Positions 1 to 11,541 are shown, counted from the stretch's first letter. The stretch is 64,000 nt of DNA from Posidonia oceanica (GCA_037176725.1 JAZBRS010000029.1:128807001-128871000), one strand, 5' to 3'. The notes: generated by a model not told the origin, from the sequence alone. A program made the numbers and translations.

Positions 1-2
1 AT

Positions 3-3000
3 GTGAAGGTACTGGCCTTCTCCTACGAAGAAATGCTCGGGCTTGAATCACTACTGGTGGAGCACAGGCTCCCTCTCAAGCTAGACGCAAAGACAGTGAA
101 GCAGAAGCTTCGATGTCTACATCCAGACCTCGCTCTAAAAGTCAAAGAAGAGATAGACAAGTTGCGTAAAGCAAAGCTCATCAGAGTTGTGGTATATCCA
201 GAGTGGATCGCAAACAAAGTTCCAGTAATGATGAAAGATGGTAAAGTGTGCGTGTGCATTGATTACAAAAACCTCAATGAAGCATGCCCAAAAGATGATT
301 TCCCTCTCCCACATATAGACATCCTCATAGACAACACCGTAGGCCATGAGATGTTCTCATTCATGGACGGTTTCTCCGGATACAACCAGATCAAACTCGC
401 AGAAGAAGATCAGGAGAAGACCTCGTTTACCACTCCATGAGGGACCTATTGCTATGTAGTCATGCTGTTCGGACTAAAGAACGCTGGAGCCACCTATCAG
501 AGGGCAATGATGTCAATCTTTCACGACATGATACATGATTGCATGGAATGCTATGTGGATGACTTGTTAGTAAAATCAAAAACAAGAGAAGGACACTTTG
601 AAGCATTAGAAAGAGTACTCCGGAGAGCAGACCAGTACAACCTCAGGATGAACCCCAAGAAGTGTGTCTTCGGGGTCACTGCCGGGAAGCTACTCGGCTT
701 CATAGTAAGCAAAAAGGGCATAGAAGTGGATCTCACCCAAGCTAAAGCTATAATAGCCATGCCACCGCTGAAGAATATCATGGAGCTTAGAGGACTCATA
801 GGGAGGCTATAGTTTATCCGCAGATTCATCTCTCAACATGCGGAAAAGTGTAGACCATTCTATGAGCTTTTAAAAGGCGGCACGGAATTCAAGTGGGATC
901 ATACCTGTCAAAAGGCTTTCGATGATCTAAAGCTCTACCTCTTCAATCCTCCAGTGTCGACTGCTCCGGTCCCCGAGAGGCCATTGCTACTCTACTTGGC
1001 CGTCACTGATAACTCGGTGGGTGTCGTTCTGGCACAACACGATGAGATTGGAAGGAAAGAGAAAGCGGTTTATTACCTCAGCAGAACATTCATTAAGTAC
1101 GAGAGGAAGTATTCCCAGATCGAGAGACACTGCTTAGCCTTAGTATGAGCCTCACAGAAGCTCAGACACTACTTTCTGGCACACAAAGTATGTTACTTAG
1201 CTAAGATGGACCCTATCAAGTACATGTTCGAGAAACCTGCATTGTCTAGAAGGCTAGCACGATGGCAAATGCTCCTCACTGAGTTCGACCTGCAGTTCAT
1301 CACTCAGAAGGCAGTCAAGGGGCAAGCTATCGCGGATCAACTCGCCGAGCTACCTATGTTAGATATCAGCCAGTATCAACAAACTTTCCAGACGAGGAAG
1401 TAACGGCGATCAGTAGTGTCATGCCGCTTATCAGAGAATGGACCCTCCATTTTGATGGAGCACTTAACTCGCAGGGCACCGGAATAGGGGCAACACTCCT
1501 CACTCCGGAGGGCATTATTCTCTCCACTGCAGCCCAGCTACTCTTCCCAACAAGCAATAATATCGTAGAATATGAGGCACTCATCCTAGGGCTCCGAATG
1601 GCTCTCGATCTAGGGGCAAGTAAGCTAAAAGTGATTGGGGACTCATAGCTTGTCATATGACAAGTCCTCAACAAATACAAGACCCTCTCACTAAAGCTGC
1701 AGGAATACTGCAATCTAGCTAGAGCCTTATTGAAGAAGTTTGACAGAGTAATATATATGCATGTACTTAGAAGCAACAACATCCTGGCTGATTCATTGGC
1801 CTCATTGGCGTCCTCATTCCCCTTCAGTTCAGAGACAAACGAGCAATCCATCACGGTGCAAAAAATCAGTGCACCAACAATGGGGTCTGCTACAGAATGG
1901 GTTCAGGAATTTAGGGAGGAACTAAACCAGGAAAGCGTGATGCGCACTGAGCTTTGTTATCAAGGAGCTACAAAAGTAAGCAATGGTGGAAATCCGTGGT
2001 ACTATGACATACAGAATTATGTACAAGATCGCACCTTCCCGGCCTATGCAACTCTCAAGGACAGAGAAGCACTGAGGAGGATGGCTACAAAGTACTACAT
2101 CAGAGCCAACACACTCTTCCGAAGAACACTCTTAGGGATTGAACTCCGATGTGTGGACGCATCTAAATTAGCCGAAATTCTCAAAGAAACACATGAAGGA
2201 GTTTGCAGGGGCCACATCAACTCCCAATTCAGAACCAAAATGATAATCAGAAGGGAGTATTACTGGGCTACCATGGAAGCTGACTGTGCAAGTAAAGTCA
2301 AGCGGTGCAAGAGCTGCCAGCTGCATGTCAACAAGATTCATGCCCCAGCTTCAGCGCTTCATGCTTTATCAACGCCATGGCCTTTCTCTATGTGGGCCTT
2401 CGATGTGGTGGGACCCATCCATCTAGGAAAAGACAACACCTTCATCCTCACAGCAACCGAATACTTCACCAAGTGGGCAGAAGCGGAGGCGTTCGCGAAC
2501 ATCAAGGCCACAACCCTGTGCCGATTCGTACAGCGAAATATCATCACGAGGTTCGGGGTGCCTAAAGCCTTAGTAGCAGACAACAGACCGATCTTCATCT
2601 CAGAGGAGTTCAAGCGGTTATGCCAGAAATTCGGTATCACTCTACACCACTCTTCCCCGTATTATCCGCAAAGGAACGGCCAAGCAGAAGCTACTAATAA
2701 GACCTTAATCAAAATCATTAAAAAGACAGTAGAAGACGCTAAGGGATCGGATTGGTCAGATAAGCTTGTTAATGCATTATGGGCATACCGCACCACCATA
2801 AGGATGGCAACAGGTCAAACCCCCTATGCTTTAGCCTTTGGTATGGAAGCAGTGGTCCCATACGAGATCCTGATCCCCTCGTTAAGAGTTAAAATTGATA
2901 GGAGAATGTCTGCTGAAGAAAAGAGGCAAGCCTTACTCCTTCATTTGGAACTCCTTGATAAGAAACGGTTGGCAACTGCTGAGCATACGCGTGTCTACCA

Positions 3001-3244
3001 ACAAAGGTTAACCAAGGCTTACCAAAAGAAAGCAATCGAATGCAAATTTAAAATCGGTAATCTGGTGCTGAAAGAGGTGTTGCCCTACAATAAGCCCTAC
3101 CCTAAGGGAAAGTTAAAATCAAACTAGGAGGGACCCTATGTAGTGGTTGCTGCATATCCGGAAAATGCCTATCGGTTATCCCAAAACGGGACGGATCTTC
3201 CTGACCCCTGTAATGCAATGCACTTGAAAAAATACTACCCTTGA
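3..3244 (+). pseudogene. pol: Ty3/gypsy Tat-lineage pol, 3' part (RT, RNase H, aRNase H, integrase)
   Basis: The window opens inside the reverse transcriptase of an LTR retrotransposon; the 5' part lies outside. In order I see RT with the YVDD catalytic box (~nt 553), connection and first RNase H (~954-1,400), a second archaeal-type RNase H (WTLHFDGA, VEYEALI, GDS; ~1,439-1,648), and integrase with HHCC finger (~2,190-2,330) and DDE core (AFDVVGP, VADN, NGQAEA). The natural end is a TGA at 3,242-3,244 after KKYYP. RT, RNase H, aRNase H, integrase without chromodomain is the known layout of Tat elements. The copy is dead: in-frame stops at 438, 810, 1,146, 1,646, 1,658 and 3,125, a frameshift near 1,385, and the integrase DNG box reads DNR. 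The stops fit CAG/CGA or TGG codons hit by C-to-T or G-to-A changes. Assignment to Ty3/gypsy is certain; Tat lineage is strongly supported by the double RNase H. Confidence 0.93.
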
Positions 3245-4500
3245 CCAGCTGGCTTGTATCAATGGTAGACTTAGGTCTTAACATCAGGCTGAAGGAGGGG
3301 GAAGATTCCCAAAGCCAATAAGAAGAGGAACACCTAATGGGACCCATGCCCTAACCTGTCTAGTAGAGGCTTATCGTACGGACCGCTTGCCAAATAACTT
3401 AGAGAGCGTCCAGAAAAGATGGTAGCAAAAACTGCCCAAACAGAGAGGAAAGAAGGCAGCAAAGAAGCTGTCCAAGTGAGAAACAAATGAAAAGAGACAG
3501 TAAAAGAAATTGTCCAACTAAAAGAAGTCAGCAAAGAGCTGTCCAAAGAGTGAAAATTGCCAAAGCAATCTGTGAATCATAAGGCATAAATTCTAGAAAG
3601 ATGCATTAAGGACCAAAATAGGTAAGTGGAATCCAAGACCTAGGCCAAAGCCGAGAGCCTACTATGTCTTAAACCTCCCCTGTCCTATTCCACTAACAGG
3701 CAAGGGATACGCAACCCTGGATGGTCAAGGACTGAAAGGGCTGAGGGAAGAACAACCCTAATAAGGACTGATGGGCGGATCGAAGTCTCCAAAGGTGCAA
3801 GCATGACACAAGGGACATATCCACGAATATAGGGCCCACTCATACGGTTAGAACAGACCCAAAGGCTAACGCTTAGAGTAGATACCCGGCTTTCCCCATT
3901 AGAGAAATCAAAAATCCAAAAAATCAGAAAAGCAACAAAACCCAAAAAGATTGTAAAAGCAAAAACACCAAAAAAATTACAAAACCTAGGAAAAGACAAA
4001 AAACCAAAAAACCAAGAAACCAAAACATCCAACCTACCTACAAGTGAGAACTTAATAAGAAGGAAAACTAGAATTAATCTAGCTGATGATGCAACAATCA
4101 ACCCACCCAGATTCGGAGTTAACGTCCTACTCAAGCGTGTCTCACAGCTTGAGTGCGTTCTCTCAACAAAGACATTGCTTAGGCAACAATCTTTAGAGCA
4201 TCCACGGATGACTCACAATTAGCGTCCACTGGGCTCTGATTTTCTATCTCTTCAGCTAAGGCCAGAAATTAATTCCCTCCATCCAATTTCAAACTAGAAG
4301 CATGCATTTAAAGACTACCACTTATCAACATGCATTGCAATATCTTTTCTTTAAAATAACTTAGCCAATTCTTTTATCGAGAAAGGTATGTCTTTTGATT
4401 ATTAACAAAAATGCAAGAGTGTGCAGGTGAACAAAAGAAACATTTTATCATATAAATGTTTTCAATTTACAATGACGTATTCTACTACAAAACAAAAAGG
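3245..4500. other. Non-coding spacer downstream of Tat pol
   Basis: No convincing coding sequence. There is a purine run near 3,288-3,305 and an A-rich stretch at about 3,900-4,030. It lies between pol and the antisense ORFs of the same element, so it is read as element interior rather than host DNA. A minus-strand reading frame at 3,685-4,134 shows no recognisable motif. Confidence 0.5.
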
Positions 4501-4507
4501 AACAAGC

Positions 4508-4801
4508 TCAATGACCAGACTCGCTGCTACCCTTACGTCCACCATCTGGAGGCCTCGGCGTAGGCTGTGTAACTGAAGACGCCACCCCACTCTGGCTCCT
4601 CTCCCGAGACGCCCTCAGTATAGAGCGAACCATCTCAAGATGAGGAGAAGATCGCGCTCTCGCAATATGCTCAGCCGTTAGAGCCCTAGAATGTCCTGAC
4701 CCTACAGGAGTTGCAGCAATAGGGGCAGGCATCAAACCAACTATATCAGCACCAGGAAGAACTGTCCCTCTCCGGCCATCCGCCTTCTCCGGCCCATTCA
4801 C
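4508..4801 (-). CDS. Antisense hypothetical ORF, possible C-terminal part of the PMD protein
   Basis: This is a 97-codon minus-strand frame rich in Ser, Arg, Pro and Gly, with one short helical-looking stretch (AEHIARARSS, LEMVRSILRA). It lies downstream, in the antisense direction, of the plant-mobile-domain ORF at 5,377-6,512. It could be a low-complexity tail of that protein or a chance frame. About 570 bp without an open frame separate the two. No domain is recognised. Confidence 0.3.
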   Translation of the reverse strand: MNGPEKADGRRGTVLPGADIVGLMPAPIAATPVGSGHSRALTAEHIARARSSPHLEMVRSILRASRERSQSGVASSVTQPTPRPPDGGRKGSSESGH

Positions 4802-5376
4802 CGCTGGCCCATCATTGTTGTCGCCAAGCTCGCGTCACCACTCACGCCGCTGCTCGCCATCAGGAAGAAGAAGGTGAAGGTTTGGAGAAGAGGGGGCAAC
4901 GGTCCAGTTTTGTTACTGAACCCGAGCCCTGGTTGCCAAATCAAACGGCGTCCTCTCTAGACGCCTCAAATCAAGGCGACCCAGCCTTTGGCTTCGCCAA
5001 GAAGCCAACTTCCCACCTTAGTTTGAACTGCCCAGGCAGAGGCCATGTCAGCATTCGTCGCCTAAAATTGCGGCGACACGCTTTTGACTTCGCATGGTGG
5101 CAACTTTCCTGCTCTGCTTTGAACGCTGGCGGGCACGACTCTTAGACACCCCTGCAGAAGGCGGCTACTACGGACGCCAACTGTGACGGCGGTTGATATG
5201 AACAGAGCTCTTTTTCCCTCTAATCTTTAAATTCATCTTAAAACAAACTTACACATAGACATTAACAAACAACCAAACACAACGGTAAACACACCTAACT
5301 CAACTTAACTTAAAATAACATAAAAACATAATATCTTCATTAACTAATAACGTAATCATCACGTCCTAAGATAAAA
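4802..5376. other. GC-rich spacer between antisense ORFs
   Basis: The first half is GC-rich and repeats short GCGAC/GGCG words like those in the Tat LTRs; the second half (5,220-5,370) is AT-rich. A short plus-strand frame at 4,882-5,145 has no recognisable motif and is probably chance. Confidence 0.4.
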
Positions 5377-6512
5377 TCAGCCATACATTGCCATACTCGA
5401 ACAGGCAAGGCCAAGCATCTTCAGGAACTCCCGCCTATCATCAGCATATTCTTGAGGAGTAGGGCAATGCCGTGCATAGCACCTCACGTACTTCGACTCC
5501 TGGGACTCCTGAGAAGTTGCAGAAAGTCGAGGCGCACTCAGAGACACTTGCCTGCCAATGTGAACCCAGCATGCTATATACTCCAGGACCATCCTCTCAT
5601 CTCGATCACTGTCTTCCTTGCAAGTACGGATCAGAGGGGTCAAAACTGCATCAGCCTGAACAATAAGCTCCTAATTCAGCAGACGTAGACAACAATGGAT
5701 GGGATACAGCACGAACGATGTGGCACCCACCAGGACAAGCTCAAGGTCACTGTGAACTGTGCTCATCACCCACGCCTTATAAGCCCTAAGTAGCTTCGGA
5801 ACAAAATCAAAATCCTGCAATGACAAACCACTAAGGCGGAAGACGCAGTCATAGAAGCTCAGGCCAGCAAAATCTGTGTAGTAGCAGCAGTGAGACATGA
5901 ACCACCTATGCAACGGCAGTGGAGAGCCGAAGAACTTCCCTAAACAAGAAGCACTAGTGAGCCCCTCCATGGTATATGCCAGTATAGCAGGAGCTAAGCA
6001 CATGTCTGGACGAACAGCCACCAACATCGAAAGATCCACGTGGTGAAGATCCAGTGTAAAATTTGCATCAGCAAACAATGCAAGCCCACCAATGGCTATG
6101 AACAGACAGGTCCTCAGTTCAGCCTCAGCGAGCTGCCGGGTGCTAAGAATCTCCCACAAGCCTCGAAGAAAGAGCCTCCCCGAGTGCACCAAAGCCTTGC
6201 TAGTATTTGATCTTTCGTCAAATACCGACCTATCTTCTTAGAGCCCACTATCTCAACAAAAATAGCAAAGCGATCATCTACCGCTTCAGTAGATTCCACT
6301 GCCAATCCAAGCAAAGAAGATACCTCCTCACATGTAATCAGAGTCTCCCCACAAGGAAGGTTGAAAGTGTTGGAGGAGCAATTCCAGAAAGCCGTCAAAG
6401 CATGCAACAATGGCCAAGGCAAGGGTGTGCGAATCAAATCAAGTAGCTTCTCAAAACCACTAGATCCGAAGAGATGCTTGTTATCCTCTGCTCGGTTGAT
6501 CAAGCTAGACAC
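5377..6512 (-). pseudogene. Antisense plant-mobile-domain (PMD) protein of the Tat element, broken
   Basis: Antisense to pol. The N-terminal piece (6,114-6,512) shows the PMD signature: a Trp followed by TFNLPCGE, then ITCEEVSSLLGL, then LTKDQILARL. The middle piece (5,671-6,192) continues with SGRLFLRGLWEI, CLFIAIGGLALFAD, VDLSMLV and AILAYTMEGL, as in PMD proteins. The C-terminal piece (5,377-5,643) lies in the same frame as the middle one. Breaks are a one-base frameshift near 6,190 and a TAG at about 5,671. No ATG is seen at 6,512; the frame opens further upstream after a TGA. Extra antisense ORFs with PMD similarity are known from Tat-type Ty3/gypsy elements, which fits its position between pol and the 3' LTR. 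The function is not established; such ORFs may be captured host or transposon genes. Confidence 0.75.
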
Positions 6513-7807
6513 CCAAGGCAGAGTATATCAAAAAGAATTGTGAAAGTTTGGACATCCCGTGAGGTTTACTACAGCCTAAACAAGCAACATTCAGGAGCAA
6601 AACCACAAATGAGGCATGCAAAGACAAAAGGGGAAAAGAAGAGAGCATACCTGATCATCCCGAATGGCTTTCATCAAATGGTTGGGGATATCAACCACCC
6701 TCTTCACTTAGAAGGTCGAAGAAGAGAAGGAAGGAAGCTTCATGATCAAGAGAGGGGGTTTACTTGTGCAGAATGCTCTCTGAAAAGCAAGGATGACCGT
6801 CTTTTATCTCCCCCTATCAAGAAAATCCAGCATTAAAACAGTTGCTGAAATAAATAAGCTAGGAGATCGCGCGTCGCTCCAGAAGCCGACGACTAACACG
6901 GGCACCTAAAGAGGAGGCAACCACAATGTCAGAACAGACAACACAGCATCCCTTTCACTAAGGATGATGCTACCACCTGCAAACTCCGAACTAAAGCTGA
7001 AGAATGAGCTCCTGTCTTAAGCTCACACAGCGCCCACCGGCGCAACCACTGTGAACACCAGACGACACATCAGATTGGCAAGGGAAGGGTTCACTCCCTC
7101 ACCCGGTTCTCTTTGCATGGAACCACTTTACTTGCCAAATCGAGCTATGGGACGACGGTCCTTTCTGGAGAGTGCTGGTCACACTTGAGGACAGAAAACA
7201 GCTGACTACAATGAATTGCATTCATTCATTTTGCATATGTCCATATGGTTTGGGACCAACCGTACCCCACCAGCCTAACCTAGCATATGGACCATTCATT
7301 GCATTGCGTGTTGACCTTGCATTATCATCGTATGTTTGAATCATGCATCCATGCATTTTCTCATATCATTGGAAGTGGAGCACGGATGGAGCATTGATCT
7401 TCAAGAGTGTTAGAAACCCATAGGACATGTGATTCTCCTAGAGTCAACCCAGTTCCTACCTATCTTTTTATCGATTCCAATCTGAGTGAAGTCTCAAACA
7501 AGATGTCACACTCCTTTCGATCGTGTCGGAATAACATCCCGCGATTTCCTCCTTAGTTCTTGTCTCGTTGGAGCACCTCTACATGGTTGACTTGGTCTTG
7601 ACATCGGCTGCGACACATAATTCCGAAACCGACTTGACCCCTCCATGCCTGAGTTCCCAATACGATGGCAACTTAAAAACCTCTTTTTTTTTCTTTCCTT
7701 TGGCTACTTCAGTGGCAAATTGTTTGAGATGGAGCTCCCCTTTTCAGGAAATGCTCAATAGGACATCGTTCTTGCCTTGGACCTGATCTTGTTCCAAGAT
7801 CAACTCC
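6513..7807. other. Non-coding 3' interior of the Tat element
   Basis: This interval runs from the 5' side of the antisense PMD ORF to the polypurine tract. It includes a 6,474-6,836 plus-strand frame that mainly shadows the antisense gene and has no motif of its own. It also has a short GCAT/CATAT-rich stretch at about 7,200-7,350. No gene is supported. It could hold the promoter of the antisense ORF, but no clear TATA box was seen. Confidence 0.45.
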
Positions 7808-7820
7808 AAGGAGGGGCATC
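7808..7820 (+). other. Polypurine tract of the Tat element
   Basis: AAGGAGGGGCATC sits immediately before the LTR start TGTAGATATCC. This is the expected position and composition for the plus-strand primer of reverse transcription. Confidence 0.75.
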
Positions 7821-8286
7821 TGTAGATATCCCATTTTCGCATTTCTGAGAGTTCTTTAAAAATAGGGACCTTAAGGTGCCCCAAATCACATGTCTAAAGT
7901 GTTGATAACGCATTTCCCAGATTTTCTGTAATTTCTTCGAAGCATCGTTTGATCCTACTTGACTCAGGTTGTTGGCTGTGGCAGAGCTGATGCACTCAAA
8001 CTCATAACAAGTCCGAGTACCTCGAGTGTCCTTTATTTTTACTCAGATTCATGGCAGATTTGAGTTAGAGAAGATGCCTTCATGATTTCAAAGACTATCT
8101 GAAGTTTCCCGGCCCTTTATCAGGTTTTCTCTGCATAGAACCTAAGAGCTAGAGCTAAGAGCGAACTGAGCTTGCTAGTTGCCAGCTGGGGAGGCGACAT
8201 GGATAGACGCCCTTTTAACAAGCGACTAACCTAGGCGTATCGTAGTAGGCGACTGACTGTCGTGGCCTCCTCTAACCGTCTCTTGC

Positions 8287-8291
8287 AGTTA
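8287..8291. repeat. Target-site duplication AGTTA, left copy
   Basis: AGTTA directly precedes the solo LTR start TGTAGACAC; the matching copy is at 11,542-11,546. Confidence 0.85.
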
Positions 8292-8515
8292 TGTAGACAC
8301 TTCATTCTGACAGCCTGGAAGTTGGTTGTTTTCTTTCGCAAGCTCGTGTGGACTCTGGAATGGCATTCCTTTTTTTCCTAACCCATTTTCTAGCCCAAAA
8401 CCAAGCCTAAAACCTTGCCCAAACCCCCAAGCCCTCAACCCAAGCCTCTTAGCAACTTTTAAAACCTTTCTAGGCCCAAGCCCAAGCCCATTTGCAGCCT
8501 TTGCCAACTGAGTGT

Positions 8516-10637
8516 GTTGGACGTGCCCTGTGCTAGCGTCCAACGTTGGACGCCCTCTGCTTCAGCGTCCAACGACTCGGTTGCAGCAGCGGCTGCTCTC
8601 CCCCTTCGGCTCACCGGCCGTCCACTCCACCACCTCCCCGCACTTACTACCTGTCCCTTCTTCCACTCCACGCCATCCACTACCTTCCAAGACCAAGTTA
8701 CTACCCATCCCCTCCTCATCAGCACCAAAACCGCTCTCTAAGCCCTCACTGCCAGCAGCTGACTTCCGCCGCCTGCACCTACCACCGTCCTGAACTCACC
8801 GGCCCTCTGACAGCACCCATGCCCTCCCCTGACAATCCTCGGGGGTTCCCCACACTCACCAGCACCTGCCACCAACTGCAATTGCCAGAATTCAACCTGC
8901 AACCTTGACTGCTAGCACTTGAACCCATGCGAGCTGAACAAAACCGCAACTTCATGCCATTCTAGCATTCACCACACCAAGCCAGGAAGCAATTCGCCAC
9001 CTCCAGAGCGTAGAGTGCACTCCCCTCTCCGTCCTCGACCCTTCGCCGACTCTTCTGGAGTTTCTAGCAGCTCGTGCGACCTCGCCGGAGTAGCTCCTGC
9101 CACTACATCAGCAACGCCGGCAAGCGAGGTGGAATCATTGTTCCAGGCCGCCAATAGGTAAGTTATCTATCCCCATAGGTCATGCATGTTAGTTAGCTTG
9201 CCCCCATGCAGTTTCACGTTTTTTTGAATCCTTTTGGCCGTGATTTGTGGCCAAGGGAGAGTTCAGTGTGTTGGACGCACCAGCTGGTGCGTCCAAGGTT
9301 GGACACGGCATAGGCTAGCGTCCAACACCCTGCCTCCCTTTGCTCATGTTCTAATGCTTTCTATGCCTCACTATTGCTTGTTATTTTGTAAATCCATGCT
9401 GTATGTCTTCCTTGCATGTCCTCTGATGTCATACCATGCCTTTATCCATGCTTTGATCCATGCCTAAGTCTTTTGCATGCTTTGAACATGAATGCTACCT
9501 GCCTACGTTGGACGCCTGGGTGAGCCGCGTCCAACGTTGGACGCTGGTTCATCTAGCGTCCAACACCTCTGTCAGCTATAACTTGCTGCTGTGCCTATAC
9601 CTATGCCTATTTTTGATATTTGCTTATGATCCATGCTTGTTTAGAGATGCCTGGCCCCTATGGCAACCATGCTTAGGTTTGCTAGGTCCTTTCAAGTTGC
9701 ATGCCTTTCTTTTGCAAGTTTAATCCTTTATTTCCATACTTGCTCTCTTTCTATTTTGCTTTTCTTGGATTAAATGCTTGCAGTGGATGTTTATTTTTGT
9801 TCTGGTATGCTTTAGTATGTTTGCATGCATGTAGGTGGGGTTAGAGCTGAGCTCCCCCTTTAGTACAGGTAGGTTGGCATCCTGCAGGCGTTGGACGTCC
9901 AACGTTGGATGCTAGAGCCTCCAGCGTCTAACGACCCGCTCCTCTACATGCTTTTGGGATGCTTGTATAATGCTCTGATTTGTTCGCTCACATGTCTTCA
10001 GTGTTTATCATGCATGCTGGCTTCCTTTGCAACTGTTCTTCAGCCTTTGTTAGTTTATTTGCTATTTTATGCAAGTTTTTGTATGTTGTGCCTCCCAGGG
10101 CGTTGTACACTGCTGGTGCAGGCGTCCAACATTGGACGCCGGCCTAGCTGGCATCCAACGTTCTGGTTGTGCCTCTGGCCTGGCACATGCTGCAGTTGGT
10201 AAGTTTTTGGTTTTTTTGTTTGTTGTGTGATCGCGTGCTTGCATGTTTGCCCTATGCTCATCCCCAGTAGCCCTAATGCATGTCCCCATTTTTATTTTGC
10301 CTTTTGTATGCTTCCTTATCTTGCTGTCTTCTGGCCTGTGTTAGACGCCTTTCCCTCTGGCGTCTAACGTTGGACGCCATGCGTACCGGTGTCCAACAAC
10401 CTGCTTGCTTTGATCCTTGATCCTGGCTTGCCCCTTGCTCTGATTCCTCTTCTAATCCTCTGTTAGGTTAGTTCTGCATGTCATGCACCCATTTAGCTGT
10501 ATTTTTGCATCTGTATTGCATTCATATAGCTAGAAAGCATAATTTTCTAAAAATTGCATGCTGTCTGCCTCCAACAAGTGTTGGACGCCAGCAATGGCAG
10601 CGTCCAACATTGGACGCCGCTGTTGCCAGCGTCCAAC
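8516..10637. repeat. Array of seven tandem palindrome pairs in LTR A
   Basis: Each site is two adjacent 28/29-nt imperfect palindromes of the form GTTGGACGC, a ~9-11 nt loop, then GCGTCCAAC. Sites lie at 8,516-8,573, 9,270-9,326, 9,507-9,564, 9,890-9,932, 10,102-10,159, 10,340-10,397 and 10,580-10,637. Start-to-start distances are 754, 237, 383, 212, 238 and 240 bp. The DNA between sites is not obviously conserved. At 9,890 the first member has no loop. At 10,340 both arms carry a matching change (GTTAGACGCC with GGCGTCTAAC), a compensatory pair. Confidence 0.9.
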
Positions 10638-11159
10638 GCTTGCAGTTGGCTTGACTCAGTTTTAGAACGCCGATTTTGCTTCGCTCGCCGTTTTCTACGT
10701 TTTATTGTTTCTAATGCTTGCTGCAACCCCTATGCATGTTGCCTAACCCTTGTTTTGGTTTTGCACCCCACTTTCGCCCCATTTTCTGTGCTTTGCCTCG
10801 TTTTCCGCATATCGCATCGTTTTCCGCTCGTTTGCCTTGTTTTCCGTGCCTTGCATTGCTGTCCGCTTTCGCGCTGTTTTCCGCACCCGCTTTGCTTTCT
10901 CGCTTGCATGTCGTTTGCATTGCTTGGTTTTCCCCGCAGTTTTGCTTTATTGCCTGCATCTGCATTTAGGGCTATGATGCTTACTGCCTAGGAGTTCTCA
11001 CGAACCAGGGTCCGCCCAGTTCGAAACACTAGCAGCATTGCTGAGTACATAGATGGCACGTTTATTTCCCATGCGTAGTAGGTAGGCATTCATTACATTT
11101 AGGTATTAGGCTAGCAATTCCTGCATTAGCGCGAGATTGCCTAAGAAAGACCGACTCTC

Positions 11160-11390
11160 GGACGTATCGGGGGTGCCTAACACCTTCCCCGTGCGTAACA
11201 GGAGTCCTTGCCCTTTCTCTTGGCTCACATCGACCTTTCCTTTATCCTAGGCTTGAGTCATAGCATAGCATAGCATAGCTTTGCATTGCATCCCTTTGCC
11301 CCTTCTTTGCATCCGGTTTTGCATGTCTTTTCATGCTTTACCCTCGGTTTTCCTTGTCTCCCAACTCAATAGACCTGGTGGCGACTCCGA
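11160..11390 (+). promoter_or_regulatory. Conserved U5 block shared by Tat-type LTRs
   Basis: It contains GGGGGTGCCTAACACC, TTCCCCGTGC, AACAGGAGTCC, an (AGCAT)n run and TGGCGACTCC at 11,379. The same words, in the same order, recur in reverse orientation in LTR B (about 51,140-51,320), G (54,090-54,320) and H (61,190-61,400). This shows common descent and gives the orientation of each LTR. Conservation here but not in U3 suggests constraint on the transcribed leader. Confidence 0.75.
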
Positions 11391-11541
11391 TTTTGTCTTA
11401 TCATTTCTTTTATTTTCTTTTGCCAGTGTTTCCGAGTCGAATTTCTTCCCTCAGATCCTGCCGCATATAGTGAACCTATTTTGATCGATGCACGCAAACT
11501 TTGGTTTCGTGCATGGACGATCAGAATTCAGGATTACTACA

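Larger units (their letters stand above)
8292..11541 (+). mobile_element. Solo LTR A (Tat-type), complete, 3,250 bp
   Basis: It begins TGTAGACACTTCATTC and ends GGATTACTACA, so the termini form a short TGTAG/CTACA inverted repeat. It is flanked by AGTTA on both sides. Removing it and one AGTTA rejoins one of the ~72-bp-type repeat units of the host LTR, which confirms a clean insertion. The U5 side (about 11,150-11,390) carries GGGGGTGCCTAACACC, AACAGGAGTCC and TGGCGACTCC, a block also found in LTRs B, G and H. It contains seven palindrome pairs (see separate entry). No gag or pol lies between the ends, so this is a solo LTR left by LTR-LTR recombination, or a very reduced element. The frames inside it are low complexity and are not called genes. 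Confidence 0.88.

Noticed and set aside
8516..10637. Palindromic repeats with spacers read as CRISPR-like
   Set aside because: Spacers are ~180 bp or more and irregular, sites are paired palindromes, and the whole lies inside a solo LTR with a target duplication.
10550..10991. 145-codon plus-strand frame in LTR A
   Set aside because: It overlaps a palindrome site and a CGTTTTCCGC-type degenerate repeat; low complexity with no motif.
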